NCBI GenBank assembly: GCA_963713625.1
Contig: CAVQMN010000004.1
Span: 744,001 to 808,000, forward strand
Direction: 5' to 3'
Source: Bog-756 sp963713625
GTDB taxonomy: Bacteria; Actinomycetota; Acidimicrobiia; Acidimicrobiales; RAAP-2
DNA length: 64,000 nucleotides
Shown here: piece after piece, positions 40,224 through 48,980 of the stretch
Position numbering within the stretch: the stretch's first letter is position 1
Layout: the number at the start of each line of letters is the position of its first letter
Notes under the pieces: model-generated
Told to the model about the DNA's origin: nothing
The model's input: the letters and a program-made list of their open reading frames with translations, nothing else
Database searches by the model: none
Program-made: the position numbers and the translations under genes

Positions 40224-40835
40224 TCACCCCGGAGGATCGGGCGCCGGAGTGGGCTCGATCCGGGCCATCGTGGCCTCGACGTACGAGCGGGTGGTGTCGT
40301 GGCCGGCGGTGACGCCGAGGGCGTCCTCCAACGCAAGGACCTGGGTCAGCCCGGTCATCATGAGCAGCGCGACGATCGGTGGGAGCTCGGCGTCGGTGAC
40401 CCCGAGGACGTGCAGTGCGTTGGTCACCGCCTCCAGCTGCGCAGCTCGGAACCGCTCGGCGTAGCGGGCGATCTCGGTGCGGATCGCCTTGCGATGATTG
40501 GCCAAGGCCACGAACTCGATGTTGAATCTGGCCCCGCGGGGATCATCGTTGAGCTGCCACAGCACCCGCAGGGAACCGTCAGCCGCGATGGCGCGTTCGG
40601 CGCGCGCCACGTTCTCTTCCGCCCGGCGTCGGAAGACCTCGACGAAGAGGTCGTCCATGGTGCGGAAGTAGTAGTGGACGAGCTGCGGCTTGAGACCGGC
40701 CCTCGCCGCCACCCGCCGCGAGGTCACGGCGGCGTACCCCTCCTCGAGCAGCAGGAGCTCGGCCGCGTCGAGCAGTTGGAGGCGGGTCTTCGAGTCCTCG
40801 GAGCCGATGCGGCGGGGCGAGGGGGTGGCGGTCAC
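40224..40835 (-). CDS. TetR-family regulator divergent from the first P450
   Basis: 203 aa from GTG 40835. HTH 'AVTSRRVAARAGLKPQLVHYYF' and the first helix 'SKTRLQLLDAAELLLLEEGYA'; C-terminal domain with 'FIVEFVALANHRKAIRTEIARYAERFRAAQLEAV'-type helices (in part). Divergent from a P450-SDR operon, with the perfect palindrome at 40878-40894 between them. Likely a local repressor of the P450 operon and of itself with the LLM gene, distinct from the regulon controlled through the TACCGACC palindrome. Confidence 0.87.
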   Translation of the reverse strand: MTATPSPRRIGSEDSKTRLQLLDAAELLLLEEGYAAVTSRRVAARAGLKPQLVHYYFRTMDDLFVEVFRRRAEENVARAERAIAADGSLRVLWQLNDDPRGARFNIEFVALANHRKAIRTEIARYAERFRAAQLEAVTNALHVLGVTDAELPPIVALLMMTGLTQVLALEDALGVTAGHDTTRSYVEATMARIEPTPAPDPPG

Positions 40836-40877
40836 ACCCGTACCTTGCCACACCCGCGAACCCGGTGCTAAGCAATT

Positions 40878-40894
40878 GCCCAGCACTGCTGGGC
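40878..40894. promoter_or_regulatory. TetR operator GCCCAGCA-C-TGCTGGGC
   Basis: Perfect 8-bp arms around one central C, extended by CAA/TTG at the flanks (40873-40899). Lies in the 160-bp gap between the divergent TetR and P450 genes. Different in sequence from the cluster palindrome, so a separate regulator site. Confidence 0.7.
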
Positions 40895-40947
40895 GGTTGC
40901 ACAGCGACGCAGTGCGGCAGCGTGGCGCCTGAGTGTACGACCGGCCG

Positions 40948-40983
40948 ATGGCACAGCCCCGATGGATGGCACAGCCCCGATGG
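40948..40983 (+). repeat. Perfect 18-bp tandem duplication before the P450 start
   Basis: Two exact copies of ATGGCACAGCCCCGATGG. The unit is in frame with the P450 (MAQPRW twice), so either the start lies further upstream and the duplication is coding, or it is a leader duplication. An SD-like GAAGGAAG follows it and favours GTG 40996. Confidence 0.8.
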
Positions 40984-40995
40984 AAGGAAGACCGA

Positions 40996-42282
40996 GTGAG
41001 CGATTGGCAGACGATCGACTTCTTCTTCGACCAGTCGTTGGTCGAGGATCCGTACCCGTACTTCGAGGAGCTGCGATCAGCGTGCCCGGTCCTGGCCCTC
41101 CCCCACCTCGGGGTGGTGGCGGTCACCGGCTACGACGAGACGTTCGAGGTCTACCGGGACACTGAGACCTTCTCATCGTGCAACTCGGTGATCGGACCCT
41201 TCGCCACCTTTCCCGTGCCCCTCGAGGGCGACGATGTCAGTGCCACCGTCGATCGGTACCGGGACCAGCTCCCGATGCACGAGCACATGGTGACCATGGA
41301 TCCGCCCGACCACACCCGCGAACGGGCCCTGCTGATGCGGCTGATCACCCCGAAGCGGCTGAAGGACAACGAGGCGTTCATCTGGCGCCTCGCCGACGAG
41401 CAGCTCGACGAGTTCGTGGACGCCGGACAGTGCGAGTTCATCACCGCCTATACCCAGCCCTTCGCCATGTTGGTGGTGGCCGACCTGCTCGGGGTACCCG
41501 AGGAGGACCACCCGCGCTTCCGTGAGGGATTCGGTCTGGCCGGCACCGTCGGCGAGGTCGGCGTCGGCGAAGAGGGCAGTCCCGGTGAGAATCCGCTGGC
41601 CTGGCTCGACCAGTGGTTCACCGAGTACGTCGAGGACCGACGGCGCCACCCGCGCAACGATGTCCTCACCGATCTGGCCATGGCCACCTACCCCGACGGG
41701 ACGACGCCCGATGTCACCGCGGTGGTGCGGACCTCCACCTTCCTGTTCGCCGCCGGCCAGGAGACGACCGCCCGGCTGCTGGCCGCGGCGTTGAAGCACC
41801 TGGCCGTGCATCCGGAGCTGCAGGACGAGCTCCGGGCCGATAGCACGTTGATACCCGGGTTCCTCGAAGAGGTCCTGCGGGTCGAGAGCCCGGTGAAGGC
41901 CGACTTCCGGCTGGCCCGGCGTACCACCTCGGTGGGAGGCGTCGAGGTGGCCGCCGGCACCCCGGTCATGCTGCTCAACGGGGCCGCCAACCGCGACCCG
42001 CGCCACTTCGAGTGCCCCGCCGAGTTCCGCATGGACCGGGCCAACGGACAGTCCCATGTGGCCTTCGGACGAGGCGCCCACTCCTGCCCGGGCGGTCCCC
42101 TGGCCCGGGCCGAAGGGCGGGTCAGCATCGAGCGCATCCTCGACCGCACCCGGAACATCCGCCTCTCCGAGGAGCACCACGGACCGCCGGAAGCCCGGCG
42201 GTACAAGTACGAACCGACCTGGATACTGCGGGGCCTGACCGAGCTGCACCTCGAATTCGATCCCGTCCCCGCGGCCCGATGA
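40996..42282 (+). CDS. Cytochrome P450 (first of two paralogues)
   Basis: 428 aa from GTG 40996. I-helix AAGQETTARLL, ExxR as EEVLRVESPVKADFRLARR, heme loop FGRGAHSCPGGPLAR with the Cys ligand. No membrane anchor, so soluble bacterial class. It resembles the P450 at 57383 throughout, for example 'DTETFSSCNSVIGPF' vs 'DTDTFSSCNSVTGPF', and both end with 'EEHHGPP.ARR'. Coupled by ATGA to a downstream SDR, which may oxidise the alcohol the P450 makes. No ferredoxin gene is adjacent. Confidence 0.92.
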   Translation: MSDWQTIDFFFDQSLVEDPYPYFEELRSACPVLALPHLGVVAVTGYDETFEVYRDTETFSSCNSVIGPFATFPVPLEGDDVSATVDRYRDQLPMHEHMVTMDPPDHTRERALLMRLITPKRLKDNEAFIWRLADEQLDEFVDAGQCEFITAYTQPFAMLVVADLLGVPEEDHPRFREGFGLAGTVGEVGVGEEGSPGENPLAWLDQWFTEYVEDRRRHPRNDVLTDLAMATYPDGTTPDVTAVVRTSTFLFAAGQETTARLLAAALKHLAVHPELQDELRADSTLIPGFLEEVLRVESPVKADFRLARRTTSVGGVEVAAGTPVMLLNGAANRDPRHFECPAEFRMDRANGQSHVAFGRGAHSCPGGPLARAEGRVSIERILDRTRNIRLSEEHHGPPEARRYKYEPTWILRGLTELHLEFDPVPAAR

Positions 42283-43022
42283 GCCGCGTCGCCGTCGTCA
42301 CCGGTGCGGCGTCGGGCATCGGCCTCGGTGTCGCCCGCAGGTTTGTGGAGGACGGGCACCGGGTCGCCCTTCTCGACCGTTCCGCAGAGCCGGCCGAGGC
42401 CGCGGCGGCCGAGCTGTGCTCCGAGGGTGCGACCGCCCTGGCCCTGGGCGTGGACGTGGCCGACCGGGCGGCGGTGGCAGCCGGGTTCGACCGCATCCGG
42501 AGCGAACTCGGTCCGGTCGGGATTCTGGTCACCAGTGCCGGCATCGAATCGTTCACCCCGGTCCTCGACATCACCGCCGAGGGCTGGGATCAGATCATCG
42601 GCATCAACCTCACCGGCACCTTCTCCTGTGTCCAGGCCGCTCTACCCGACATGCTGGGCGCCGGCTGGGGGCGCATCGTCACCATCTCGTCGTCGAGCGC
42701 CCAGTCCGGTGCTCCCAACATGGCCCACTACGCGGCCTCCAAGGGTGGGGTCATCGGTCTCACCAAGGCGTTGGCCGTCGAACTGGCCCGGAACGGGATC
42801 ACCGTCAACACCATCCCACCCAGCCTCGTCGACACCCCGATGGCCCGCAACGCCGAGGCGGCCGGTGATTTCCCCGGCGTCGACGTGATCGGCCCCATGG
42901 TTCCGTTGGGCCGGGCCGGCACGCCGTCGGACATCGCCGCCGCCTGCTCGTTCCTCTGTTCCGAGGAGGGCAGCTACATCACCGGTCAGGTGATCGGGGT
43001 CAACGGCGGCATGTACATCTGA
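42279..43022 (+). CDS. SDR, short-chain dehydrogenase coupled to the P450
   Basis: 247 aa from ATG 42279 (4-nt overlap). TGxxxGxG as VTGAASGIGLG, catalytic Ser-Tyr-Lys in 'TISSSSAQSGAPNMAHYAASKGG', and C-terminal 'YITGQVIGVNGGMYI'. NAD(H) or NADP(H) preference not certain; 'LLDRSAE' with an acidic residue after beta-2 suggests NAD. FabG-like fold, probably acting on the product of the P450. Confidence 0.9.
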   Translation: MSRVAVVTGAASGIGLGVARRFVEDGHRVALLDRSAEPAEAAAAELCSEGATALALGVDVADRAAVAAGFDRIRSELGPVGILVTSAGIESFTPVLDITAEGWDQIIGINLTGTFSCVQAALPDMLGAGWGRIVTISSSSAQSGAPNMAHYAASKGGVIGLTKALAVELARNGITVNTIPPSLVDTPMARNAEAAGDFPGVDVIGPMVPLGRAGTPSDIAAACSFLCSEEGSYITGQVIGVNGGMYI

Positions 43023-43070
43023 CCCGCCCCCCGGCCGCGACCACCTCGGGATCGGAGCGTCGGAGGCCGC

Positions 43071-44612
43071 TCATCGGCCGTCCCGAAGGTTGCGTTTGAG
43101 CACTTTGCCTGAGGGGTTGCGGGGTAGCTCAGGGAGGAAGGTGATCTCCTTCGGCACCTTGAAGCGGGCCAGCTGGGCGCCGCAGTGGTCGAGCAGCACG
43201 TCGGCCGTCGCCGTCGCACCGGGGTGCAGCACGACAAAGGCCACCGGAACCTCCCCCCACCGATCATCGGGTCGGGCGACCACCGCCGCCTCGAGCACCG
43301 CATCGTGCTCATAGAGCACCCGCTCGATCTCGGAACTGGCGATGTTCTCACCTCCCGACACGATCATGTCCTTGAACCGGTCGACGATGAAGAGGTACCC
43401 GTCGTCATCCCGGACACCGACATCCCCGGTGTGGAACCAACCTCCGGCGAAGGCCGTGACCGTCGCCTCCGGATCCCGCCAATAGCCCTTGAACACCTTC
43501 GGACCCCGCATGACGATCTCCCCGCGCCGGCCCGCGGGCAGCGGCGTGCCGTCCGGGTCCCAGATGTCGAGCTCGAGATACAGGCAGGGACGGCCCACGC
43601 TCCCGAGTTTGCTCACCAGGCTGTCCCGGTCGAGAAAGGTGTCACCAGAAACCGTCTCGGTGAGGCCGTAGGCATCGGCGAACCATGCCGACGGAAATGT
43701 TCGCCGGATCCGTTCGATGAGGGGGATGGGCATCTTTTCGCCGCCGTTGATGACCACCCGCACCGAGGACAGATCGCGTCGCCCGATATCGGGCAGGGCC
43801 ATGATGGCGTTGACCATGGCCGGGGCCAACCAGACCGTGGTCACACGCGACCGTTCGATCTCGTCGACCACCGCGGCGGCGTCGAACGAGCGGTGGATGA
43901 TGGTTGTGGCTCCGGCTGCGATGAGCGACGTGGTGGTGAGGTCCAGCGCGCCCACGTGATAAAGGGGACCACACGCCAGCCCGAGGTCCGAACGGGAGAA
44001 CCCGAACTCGACGATGTGGGCCAGGTTCTTCCACGCCAGGTTGGCGTGGGTGATCATGACGCCCTTGGGCCGTCCCGTGGTCCCCGACGTGTACATCAGG
44101 CGGTGGACGTCGTCGCCCGCCACCGGACGGCGCGCCGTCCCGGTCGGCGTGGCCCGCAGATCGTCCAGCGCTGTCCATCCCTCCGGCGCGGCCGGCGAGA
44201 CGCACGCCCGCACCGGGGCCGCTCCCATGCCTTCGGTCGCCTCGTCGGCCAGATCGATGAGCGGGTTGTCAGCCACCAGCACCCGGGCCCCGGAGTGCTC
44301 GAGGATATAGCGCACCTCGGGCGCCGCCAGCCGCCAGTTGACGGGCATGGCGATGGCACCCAGGTAGTTGGCGGCGAAGACGGTCTCCAGAAACTCGGGG
44401 CAGTTGTAGGAGAGAAGGGCCACGACCCCACCTTCGGTGACCCCGGATTGGGCCAGACCCCCAGCCAGTCGCGTGGCCCGCTCGGCCATCTCCGCATAGG
44501 TGGTGGTCTCGCCCTCGAAGACCGTGATCGGCGAGTCGGGCCGGAGGCGGGCGTGATGGGCGAGGACCCCGAACCAGTTCATGTCCGCCTGCATCAACGG
44601 TGCGGGAATCAT
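43071..44612 (-). CDS. Acyl-CoA ligase (AMP-binding, ANL superfamily)
   Basis: 513 aa from ATG 44612. Motifs: MYTSGTTGRPKGVM (P-loop), 'DAYGLTETVSGDTFL' (A5 region), 'GGWFHTGDVGVRDDDGYLFIVDRFKDMI' (in part; A7/A8), and 'NPSGKVLKRNLRD' with the catalytic Lys. Closest in pattern to FadD-type ligases for medium or long and cyclic carboxylates. It would activate a carboxylate produced by the oxygenases for the acyl-CoA dehydrogenase encoded at 48981. Divergent from the TetR at 44756. Confidence 0.92.
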   Translation of the reverse strand: MIPAPLMQADMNWFGVLAHHARLRPDSPITVFEGETTTYAEMAERATRLAGGLAQSGVTEGGVVALLSYNCPEFLETVFAANYLGAIAMPVNWRLAAPEVRYILEHSGARVLVADNPLIDLADEATEGMGAAPVRACVSPAAPEGWTALDDLRATPTGTARRPVAGDDVHRLMYTSGTTGRPKGVMITHANLAWKNLAHIVEFGFSRSDLGLACGPLYHVGALDLTTTSLIAAGATTIIHRSFDAAAVVDEIERSRVTTVWLAPAMVNAIMALPDIGRRDLSSVRVVINGGEKMPIPLIERIRRTFPSAWFADAYGLTETVSGDTFLDRDSLVSKLGSVGRPCLYLELDIWDPDGTPLPAGRRGEIVMRGPKVFKGYWRDPEATVTAFAGGWFHTGDVGVRDDDGYLFIVDRFKDMIVSGGENIASSEIERVLYEHDAVLEAAVVARPDDRWGEVPVAFVVLHPGATATADVLLDHCGAQLARFKVPKEITFLPELPRNPSGKVLKRNLRDGR

Positions 44613-44755
44613 GACGGTGACCTCACGGCCACGGCAGCGTACTTCGATCCGACAAGGTGTACCTCCGGGCCCACGGCCATGGCGGTTCGACCGCCCCCCG
44701 CTGTCCTCACCGGGAAGCGGGTCCGTGCTGAGGGGGCCCGCTAACCTCGCGATCG

Positions 44756-45388
44756 ATGCCACGGACGGAAGCGACCGGTGATTCTCCACGAAGAGCGAAC
44801 TGGGAAGCACGCCGCCAGGTGATCATCGACACGTCAGCGCCCGTCTTCGCCAGACGCGGGTATCACGCCACCGGGATCATGGAGCTGTGTGCCGCCAACG
44901 ACCTCGGGAAGGGCGCGCTCTACCACTACATCAACTCCAAAGAGGAGTTGCTGGCGGCCATCCACGACCGGGTCATGGACGAGGTGATGCTGGGTGCCGA
45001 CCGGGTGGCCGTAGCCGGAGGTTCCCCGTCGAAGCAGTTGGCCATGCTCGGCGAGGAGCTGCTGGACGTGATCCACCGCTACCCCGACCACGTCTGGGTC
45101 TTCCTCCACGAGTTCCCGGCGCTGACCGGCGAACGGGCGGCGCAGTTCCGCGAACGGCGACGCCGGTACGAGCGACGCGTCGAGGGTGTGCTCCAGGCCG
45201 GGGTCGATTCGGGCGAGTTCCGCGACCTCCAGCCGCGGCTGACCGCCATGGCCTGGCTCGGGATGCACAACTACACGTACCTCTGGCTGAAGGCGGGCGG
45301 ACAACTGTCGGCTCGGGACGTGGCCAAACCGTTCGCCGACATCTTCATGCTGGGGATCACCAATCCGACCGCCGGAGAGCCCCGATAA
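44756..45388 (+). CDS. TetR-family regulator, candidate controller of the catabolic cluster
   Basis: 210 aa. First helix 'EARRQVIIDTSAPVFARRGYH', HTH 'GIMELCAANDLGKGALYHYI' followed by 'NSKEELLAAIHDRV'; C-terminal domain with 'LHEFPALTGERAAQFRERRRRYERRVEGVL' (in part), the style of TetRs that bind acyl-CoA or ring intermediates. A TAACCT hexamer ends 8 nt before the ATG, suggesting leaderless expression. It is the only regulator inside the block that carries three copies of the TACCGACC palindrome, hence the best candidate to bind it. No copy lies at its own promoter. Confidence 0.88.
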   Translation: MPRTEATGDSPRRANWEARRQVIIDTSAPVFARRGYHATGIMELCAANDLGKGALYHYINSKEELLAAIHDRVMDEVMLGADRVAVAGGSPSKQLAMLGEELLDVIHRYPDHVWVFLHEFPALTGERAAQFRERRRRYERRVEGVLQAGVDSGEFRDLQPRLTAMAWLGMHNYTYLWLKAGGQLSARDVAKPFADIFMLGITNPTAGEPR

Positions 45389-45392
45389 CCGG

Positions 45393-46139
45393 TCACGGCG
45401 CCGCGTACCCGCCGTCCACCACCAGCGCCGATCCGGTCGTCCAACGGGCCGCGTCGCCGGCCAGATAGGAGTACGCACCCACCAGGTCCGAAGCCGAACC
45501 CAACCCCAGGGGGTGGCGTTCGGCCATGGCGTCGAGCGCATCCTGGGGGAGATCGGCATGGATGGCGGAGAGGAACGTCCCCGGACACACACAGTTGACC
45601 CGGATGCCGTCGCGCGCGTATTCGACGGCCGCCACTTTTGCCAGCTGGATCACGGCCGCCTTGGTGGCGCAGTAGGGAGCGGCATGGGACCACGCCGTCA
45701 GACCGGCCACCGACGCCGTCAACACGATCGAGCCCGAGCGCCGGGGACGCATCACCGCCACCGCGGCACGGATGCCGTTGACCGCACCGAGGACATTGAT
45801 CCGAAAGGCGCGCTCCCAATCCTCGGTGGCCAGGTTGTGGATCCGACCGTTCGGAGCCAGGACGCCGGCATTGCTGATCAGCACGTCGAGGTGCCCGAAC
45901 CGCTCGACGGCCAACGAGACGACGGACTCGACCTCGGCGAACTCGCTCACGTCGGCCAGCACCGTTTCCACCGAACCGCCGGCGACGTCGATACCGGCGA
46001 CCGAGCTCTGCAGCGACGCCGCGCTGATGTCACTCAACACCAGGTCGGTGTCCGGCTCGTTGGCGAACTGTCGCGATAGGGCCGCACCGAGGGCGCCGCC
46101 TGCTCCCGTGATGGCCACGACCCGCCGTTCCGAGGTCAT
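45393..46139 (-). CDS. SDR dehydrogenase/reductase (cluster, 1)
   Basis: 248 aa from ATG 46139, overlapping the previous SDR's stop by 4 nt. Cofactor motif ITGAGGALGAALSRQF, NAG as 'ISNAGVLAPNGR', catalytic 'TASVAGLTAWSHAAPYCATKAA' (Ser...YxxxK) and 'TTGSALVVDGGYA'. Convergent with the TetR gene with only 4 bp between. Belongs to the left arm of operator A and therefore probably to the same regulon. Confidence 0.9.
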   Translation of the reverse strand: MTSERRVVAITGAGGALGAALSRQFANEPDTDLVLSDISAASLQSSVAGIDVAGGSVETVLADVSEFAEVESVVSLAVERFGHLDVLISNAGVLAPNGRIHNLATEDWERAFRINVLGAVNGIRAAVAVMRPRRSGSIVLTASVAGLTAWSHAAPYCATKAAVIQLAKVAAVEYARDGIRVNCVCPGTFLSAIHADLPQDALDAMAERHPLGLGSASDLVGAYSYLAGDAARWTTGSALVVDGGYAAP

Positions 46140-46915
46140 ACCAGCAGGTAGCCACCGTCGACGCTGAGCACGGTGCCGGTCACGAAGGCGGAGGCGTCGG
46201 ACACCAGGAACTGGTAAGCGCCGGCCAGGTCGGCCGACGCTCCCCAGCGCCGTTGCGCCGTGTGTCCGGTGATCGACGCCGACAGCTTGGGGTCGCTCTT
46301 CCACCCGTCGGCCAGGGGCGAATCGAACCAACCGGGGGCAACCACATTCACGGTGATGCCGGCGGAGGCCAGGTCGAGGGCCAGGCCCTTGGCCACGCCG
46401 ACCACGCCGGCCTTGGACGCGCTGTAGGCGGTAAGGCCCCTGCGCGGTCTCTCACCCAGGACCGAGCCGGTGAAGATCAACCGCCCGCCCTCGCCCATCA
46501 CCCGGGCGGCAGCACGGGCGCCGAGGAACGCACCGGTCAGGTTCACCTCCAGGATGTGCCGCCAGACCTCGGCGTCGGTCTGGCGCGGACCGCCCACGAT
46601 GGGAGAGATCCCGGCGTTGCATATCCAGGCGTCGACGCCGCCCCACTCGGCGACCGCCGCATCCGCGACGGCTTCGTTGAAATCCTCGTCGGTCACATCA
46701 CCACTGAGCACCAACGATGCCCCGGGGAGGGCCTCGGCCACCGCCTTCAGATCCCGCTCGGTGCGGGCCACGAGGGCGACCGATGCCCCCGCGTGCGAGA
46801 AGGCGTGGGCCAACAACGCTCCGAGTCCCCGGCTGGCGCCGGTGATCACCACGCGCTTTCCCGTGACCGCACCGGGGCTGGGGAAGAACCGGGGGATCTC
46901 GATTTCACCGATCAT
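46136..46915 (-). CDS. SDR dehydrogenase/reductase (cluster, 2)
   Basis: 259 aa from ATG 46915 with GAGGGAAG upstream. Cofactor motif VVITGASRGLGALLAHAF, 'ICNAGISPIVGG', catalytic 'TGSVLGERPRRGLTAYSASKAG', C-terminal 'VTGTVLSVDGGYLL'. 'VARTERDLKAVAE' after beta-2 carries an Arg, suggesting NADP(H). First gene leftward from operator A. Confidence 0.9.
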   Translation of the reverse strand: MIGEIEIPRFFPSPGAVTGKRVVITGASRGLGALLAHAFSHAGASVALVARTERDLKAVAEALPGASLVLSGDVTDEDFNEAVADAAVAEWGGVDAWICNAGISPIVGGPRQTDAEVWRHILEVNLTGAFLGARAAARVMGEGGRLIFTGSVLGERPRRGLTAYSASKAGVVGVAKGLALDLASAGITVNVVAPGWFDSPLADGWKSDPKLSASITGHTAQRRWGASADLAGAYQFLVSDASAFVTGTVLSVDGGYLLV

Positions 46916-46931
46916 CGCTCTTCCCTCGTTG

Positions 46932-46947
46932 TACCGACCGATCGGTA
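46932..46947. promoter_or_regulatory. Operator A of the catabolic regulon
   Basis: TACCGACCGATCGGTA, 14 of 16 positions palindromic, in the 45-bp gap between the SDR (46915, minus) and the E1 gene (46961, plus). A TATACT (46946-46951) ends 9 nt before the E1 GTG, and minus-strand TTGTGT (46957-46952)/TACAAC (46933-46928) with an 18-bp spacer serves the SDR, so one dimer could cover both promoters. Confidence 0.7.
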
Positions 46948-46960
46948 TACTACACAATTC

Positions 46961-48952
46961 GTGACCTCCGGCCCATCCCCAGCATCCATGTTCTCCCGGG
47001 ATGACCTCGTCGAGATGCACCGGAGGATGCTCCTGATCCGGGGCTTCGAAACGCGGGTGGCCGCGCTCTACCGTGACGGGGAGGTGCCCGGATTCGTACA
47101 CCTCTCGATAGGACAGGAGGCCACGGCGGTGGGGGCGTGCTGGCCGCTCGGCACCGCCGATGCCATCACCTCCACCCACCGGGGCCACGGCCACTGCCTG
47201 GCCAAGGGTCTCGACCCACGGGGCATGTTCGCCGAGTTGATGGGCAAGGACGAGGGGACCAACCGCGGCCGCGGGGGCTCGATGCACATCGCCGACCCGA
47301 AGCTCGGGATCTTCGGCGCCAACGGCATCGTGGCCGCGGGCCTCCCCATCGCCGCGGGGGCGGGAACGGCGGCCCAGCTCCGGGCGGACGGCACCGTGGC
47401 CGTGGCCTTCTTCGGGGACGGTGCCGCGGCGCAGGGCGCGTTCCACGAAGCCATGAACCTCGCCGCCGTGTGGCGATTGCCGGTGGTCTTCTTCTGCGAG
47501 AACAACGGCTACGCCGAGTTCTCCCCGGCAGCAACCCAGCACGCGGCGTCGCTCGAACACCGGGCTGCCGGGTACGGCATCGACTACGTCGCCGTCGACG
47601 GCAACGACGTCACCGCCACGGCGTCGGTGATGGGCCAGGTGGTCCTGGCGGCGCGGGGCGGTCGCGGTCCGGCCGTCGTCGAGGCCACCACCTACCGTTG
47701 GCACGGTCACTACGAGGGTGATCCGCAGCGGTACCGGACACCGGACGAGGTGAGCGAATGGGAGGCCCGCGACCCGTTGCTCGTCCATGAGGCCACGCTG
47801 CAGGCCGCCGGTGTCGACGGTGACCGGATCAAGGCGCTCGAGTCTTCCGTCGCCGACGCACTCGATGAGGCCGTCGAGGCGGCCCGGCGGTTGGCCAACC
47901 CGAAGGCAGGCTCGGTGGGCGACTACGTCATACGGGCCAGGCCGGCCCGGGCGGAACCGCCACCCCCGTCTGCGGATGCGCCGGTCTTCCGCACCATGGA
48001 CGCCATCCGCTCGGCCCTCGAAACCGAGCTCACCCATGACGACCGGGTGTTCGTGGCCGGCATCGACGTCGGAGCCGGTGGCAACGTCTTCGGACTGACC
48101 CGGGGGCTCGCCGATCAGTTCGGTGACCGGGTGCGCGATACCCCGATCTCCGAAACCGCCATCATCGGCCTCGGTGTGGGGGCGGCCATGGCCGGCATGC
48201 GACCCGTGGTCGAGATGATGTACCTCGACTTCCTCGGCGTCTGCTTCGACCAGTTGCTCAACCAGGCGGCGAAGCTTCCCTTCATGACCGGCGGCGCGGC
48301 AGAGATGGCCCTCACCGTGCGGACCCAGTTCGGGGCGGGGCGCTCGTCGGGAAGCCAGCACTCCCAGAGCCTCGAGGCGCTGCTGGCCCACATCCCCGGG
48401 CTGAGCGTGGTCATGCCGTCGACGCCGGCCGATACCTACGGCCTGCTCCGTGCGGCCATCCAGGACCCGAACCCCGTTGTCTTCATCGAGAACCGGCTGC
48501 TCTACGGGATGAAGGGTCCGCAGCCGTCGGCCGACCACATTCTCCCTATCGGCACGTCGACGGTCGTGCGACCCGGCACCGATGTCACCGTGGTCTCGGT
48601 GTCACGGATGGTCCACGAGGCCGTCGCCGCCGCCCAGCTCGTGGCCGACGAGGGCATCTCCGTCGAGGTGATCGACCTGCGCACGGTGGCGCCGCTCGAC
48701 ACCGGGTCGATCCTCGAATCCGTGCACAAGACGAGTCGGCTCCTCATCGCCCACGAGGCCGTCGTCCCGTTCGGTATCGGTGCGGAGATCGCGGCGACGG
48801 TGGCGCGCGAAGGATTCTGGGACCTCGACGCCCCCATCGAGCGGGTCGGCGCACTGGCGACACCGCCTCCCTACGCCCCCGACCTCGAACAGGCGTGGCT
48901 GCCTGATCGTGAGAACATCGCCGACGCCATCCGACGGCTGGCTGCCGTCTGA
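46961..48952 (+). CDS. Fused 2-oxoacid dehydrogenase E1 (alpha+beta in one chain)
   Basis: 663 aa. Residues about 1-325 are an E1 alpha domain with the TPP motif 'FFGDGAAAQGAFHEAMNLAA...FCENNGYAE' and 'THRGHGHCLAKG'; about 340-663 are an E1 beta domain ('VFVAGIDVGAGGNVFGLT', 'EMMYLDFLGVCFDQLLNQAAK', 'IENRLLYG', 'DLRTVAPLD'). Acetoin/branched-chain/pyruvate-type E1s are normally two genes. No E2 lipoyl acyltransferase is in the window. GTG 46961 is very close to the -10 box, so a leaderless mRNA is plausible; ATG 46988 is an alternative. It would oxidatively decarboxylate a 2-oxoacid or cleave an acyloin made by the pathway. Confidence 0.88.
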   Translation: MTSGPSPASMFSRDDLVEMHRRMLLIRGFETRVAALYRDGEVPGFVHLSIGQEATAVGACWPLGTADAITSTHRGHGHCLAKGLDPRGMFAELMGKDEGTNRGRGGSMHIADPKLGIFGANGIVAAGLPIAAGAGTAAQLRADGTVAVAFFGDGAAAQGAFHEAMNLAAVWRLPVVFFCENNGYAEFSPAATQHAASLEHRAAGYGIDYVAVDGNDVTATASVMGQVVLAARGGRGPAVVEATTYRWHGHYEGDPQRYRTPDEVSEWEARDPLLVHEATLQAAGVDGDRIKALESSVADALDEAVEAARRLANPKAGSVGDYVIRARPARAEPPPPSADAPVFRTMDAIRSALETELTHDDRVFVAGIDVGAGGNVFGLTRGLADQFGDRVRDTPISETAIIGLGVGAAMAGMRPVVEMMYLDFLGVCFDQLLNQAAKLPFMTGGAAEMALTVRTQFGAGRSSGSQHSQSLEALLAHIPGLSVVMPSTPADTYGLLRAAIQDPNPVVFIENRLLYGMKGPQPSADHILPIGTSTVVRPGTDVTVVSVSRMVHEAVAAAQLVADEGISVEVIDLRTVAPLDTGSILESVHKTSRLLIAHEAVVPFGIGAEIAATVAREGFWDLDAPIERVGALATPPPYAPDLEQAWLPDRENIADAIRRLAAV

Positions 48953-48980
48953 CGGCCGGAAGGCCACAGACAGCTGGGGC

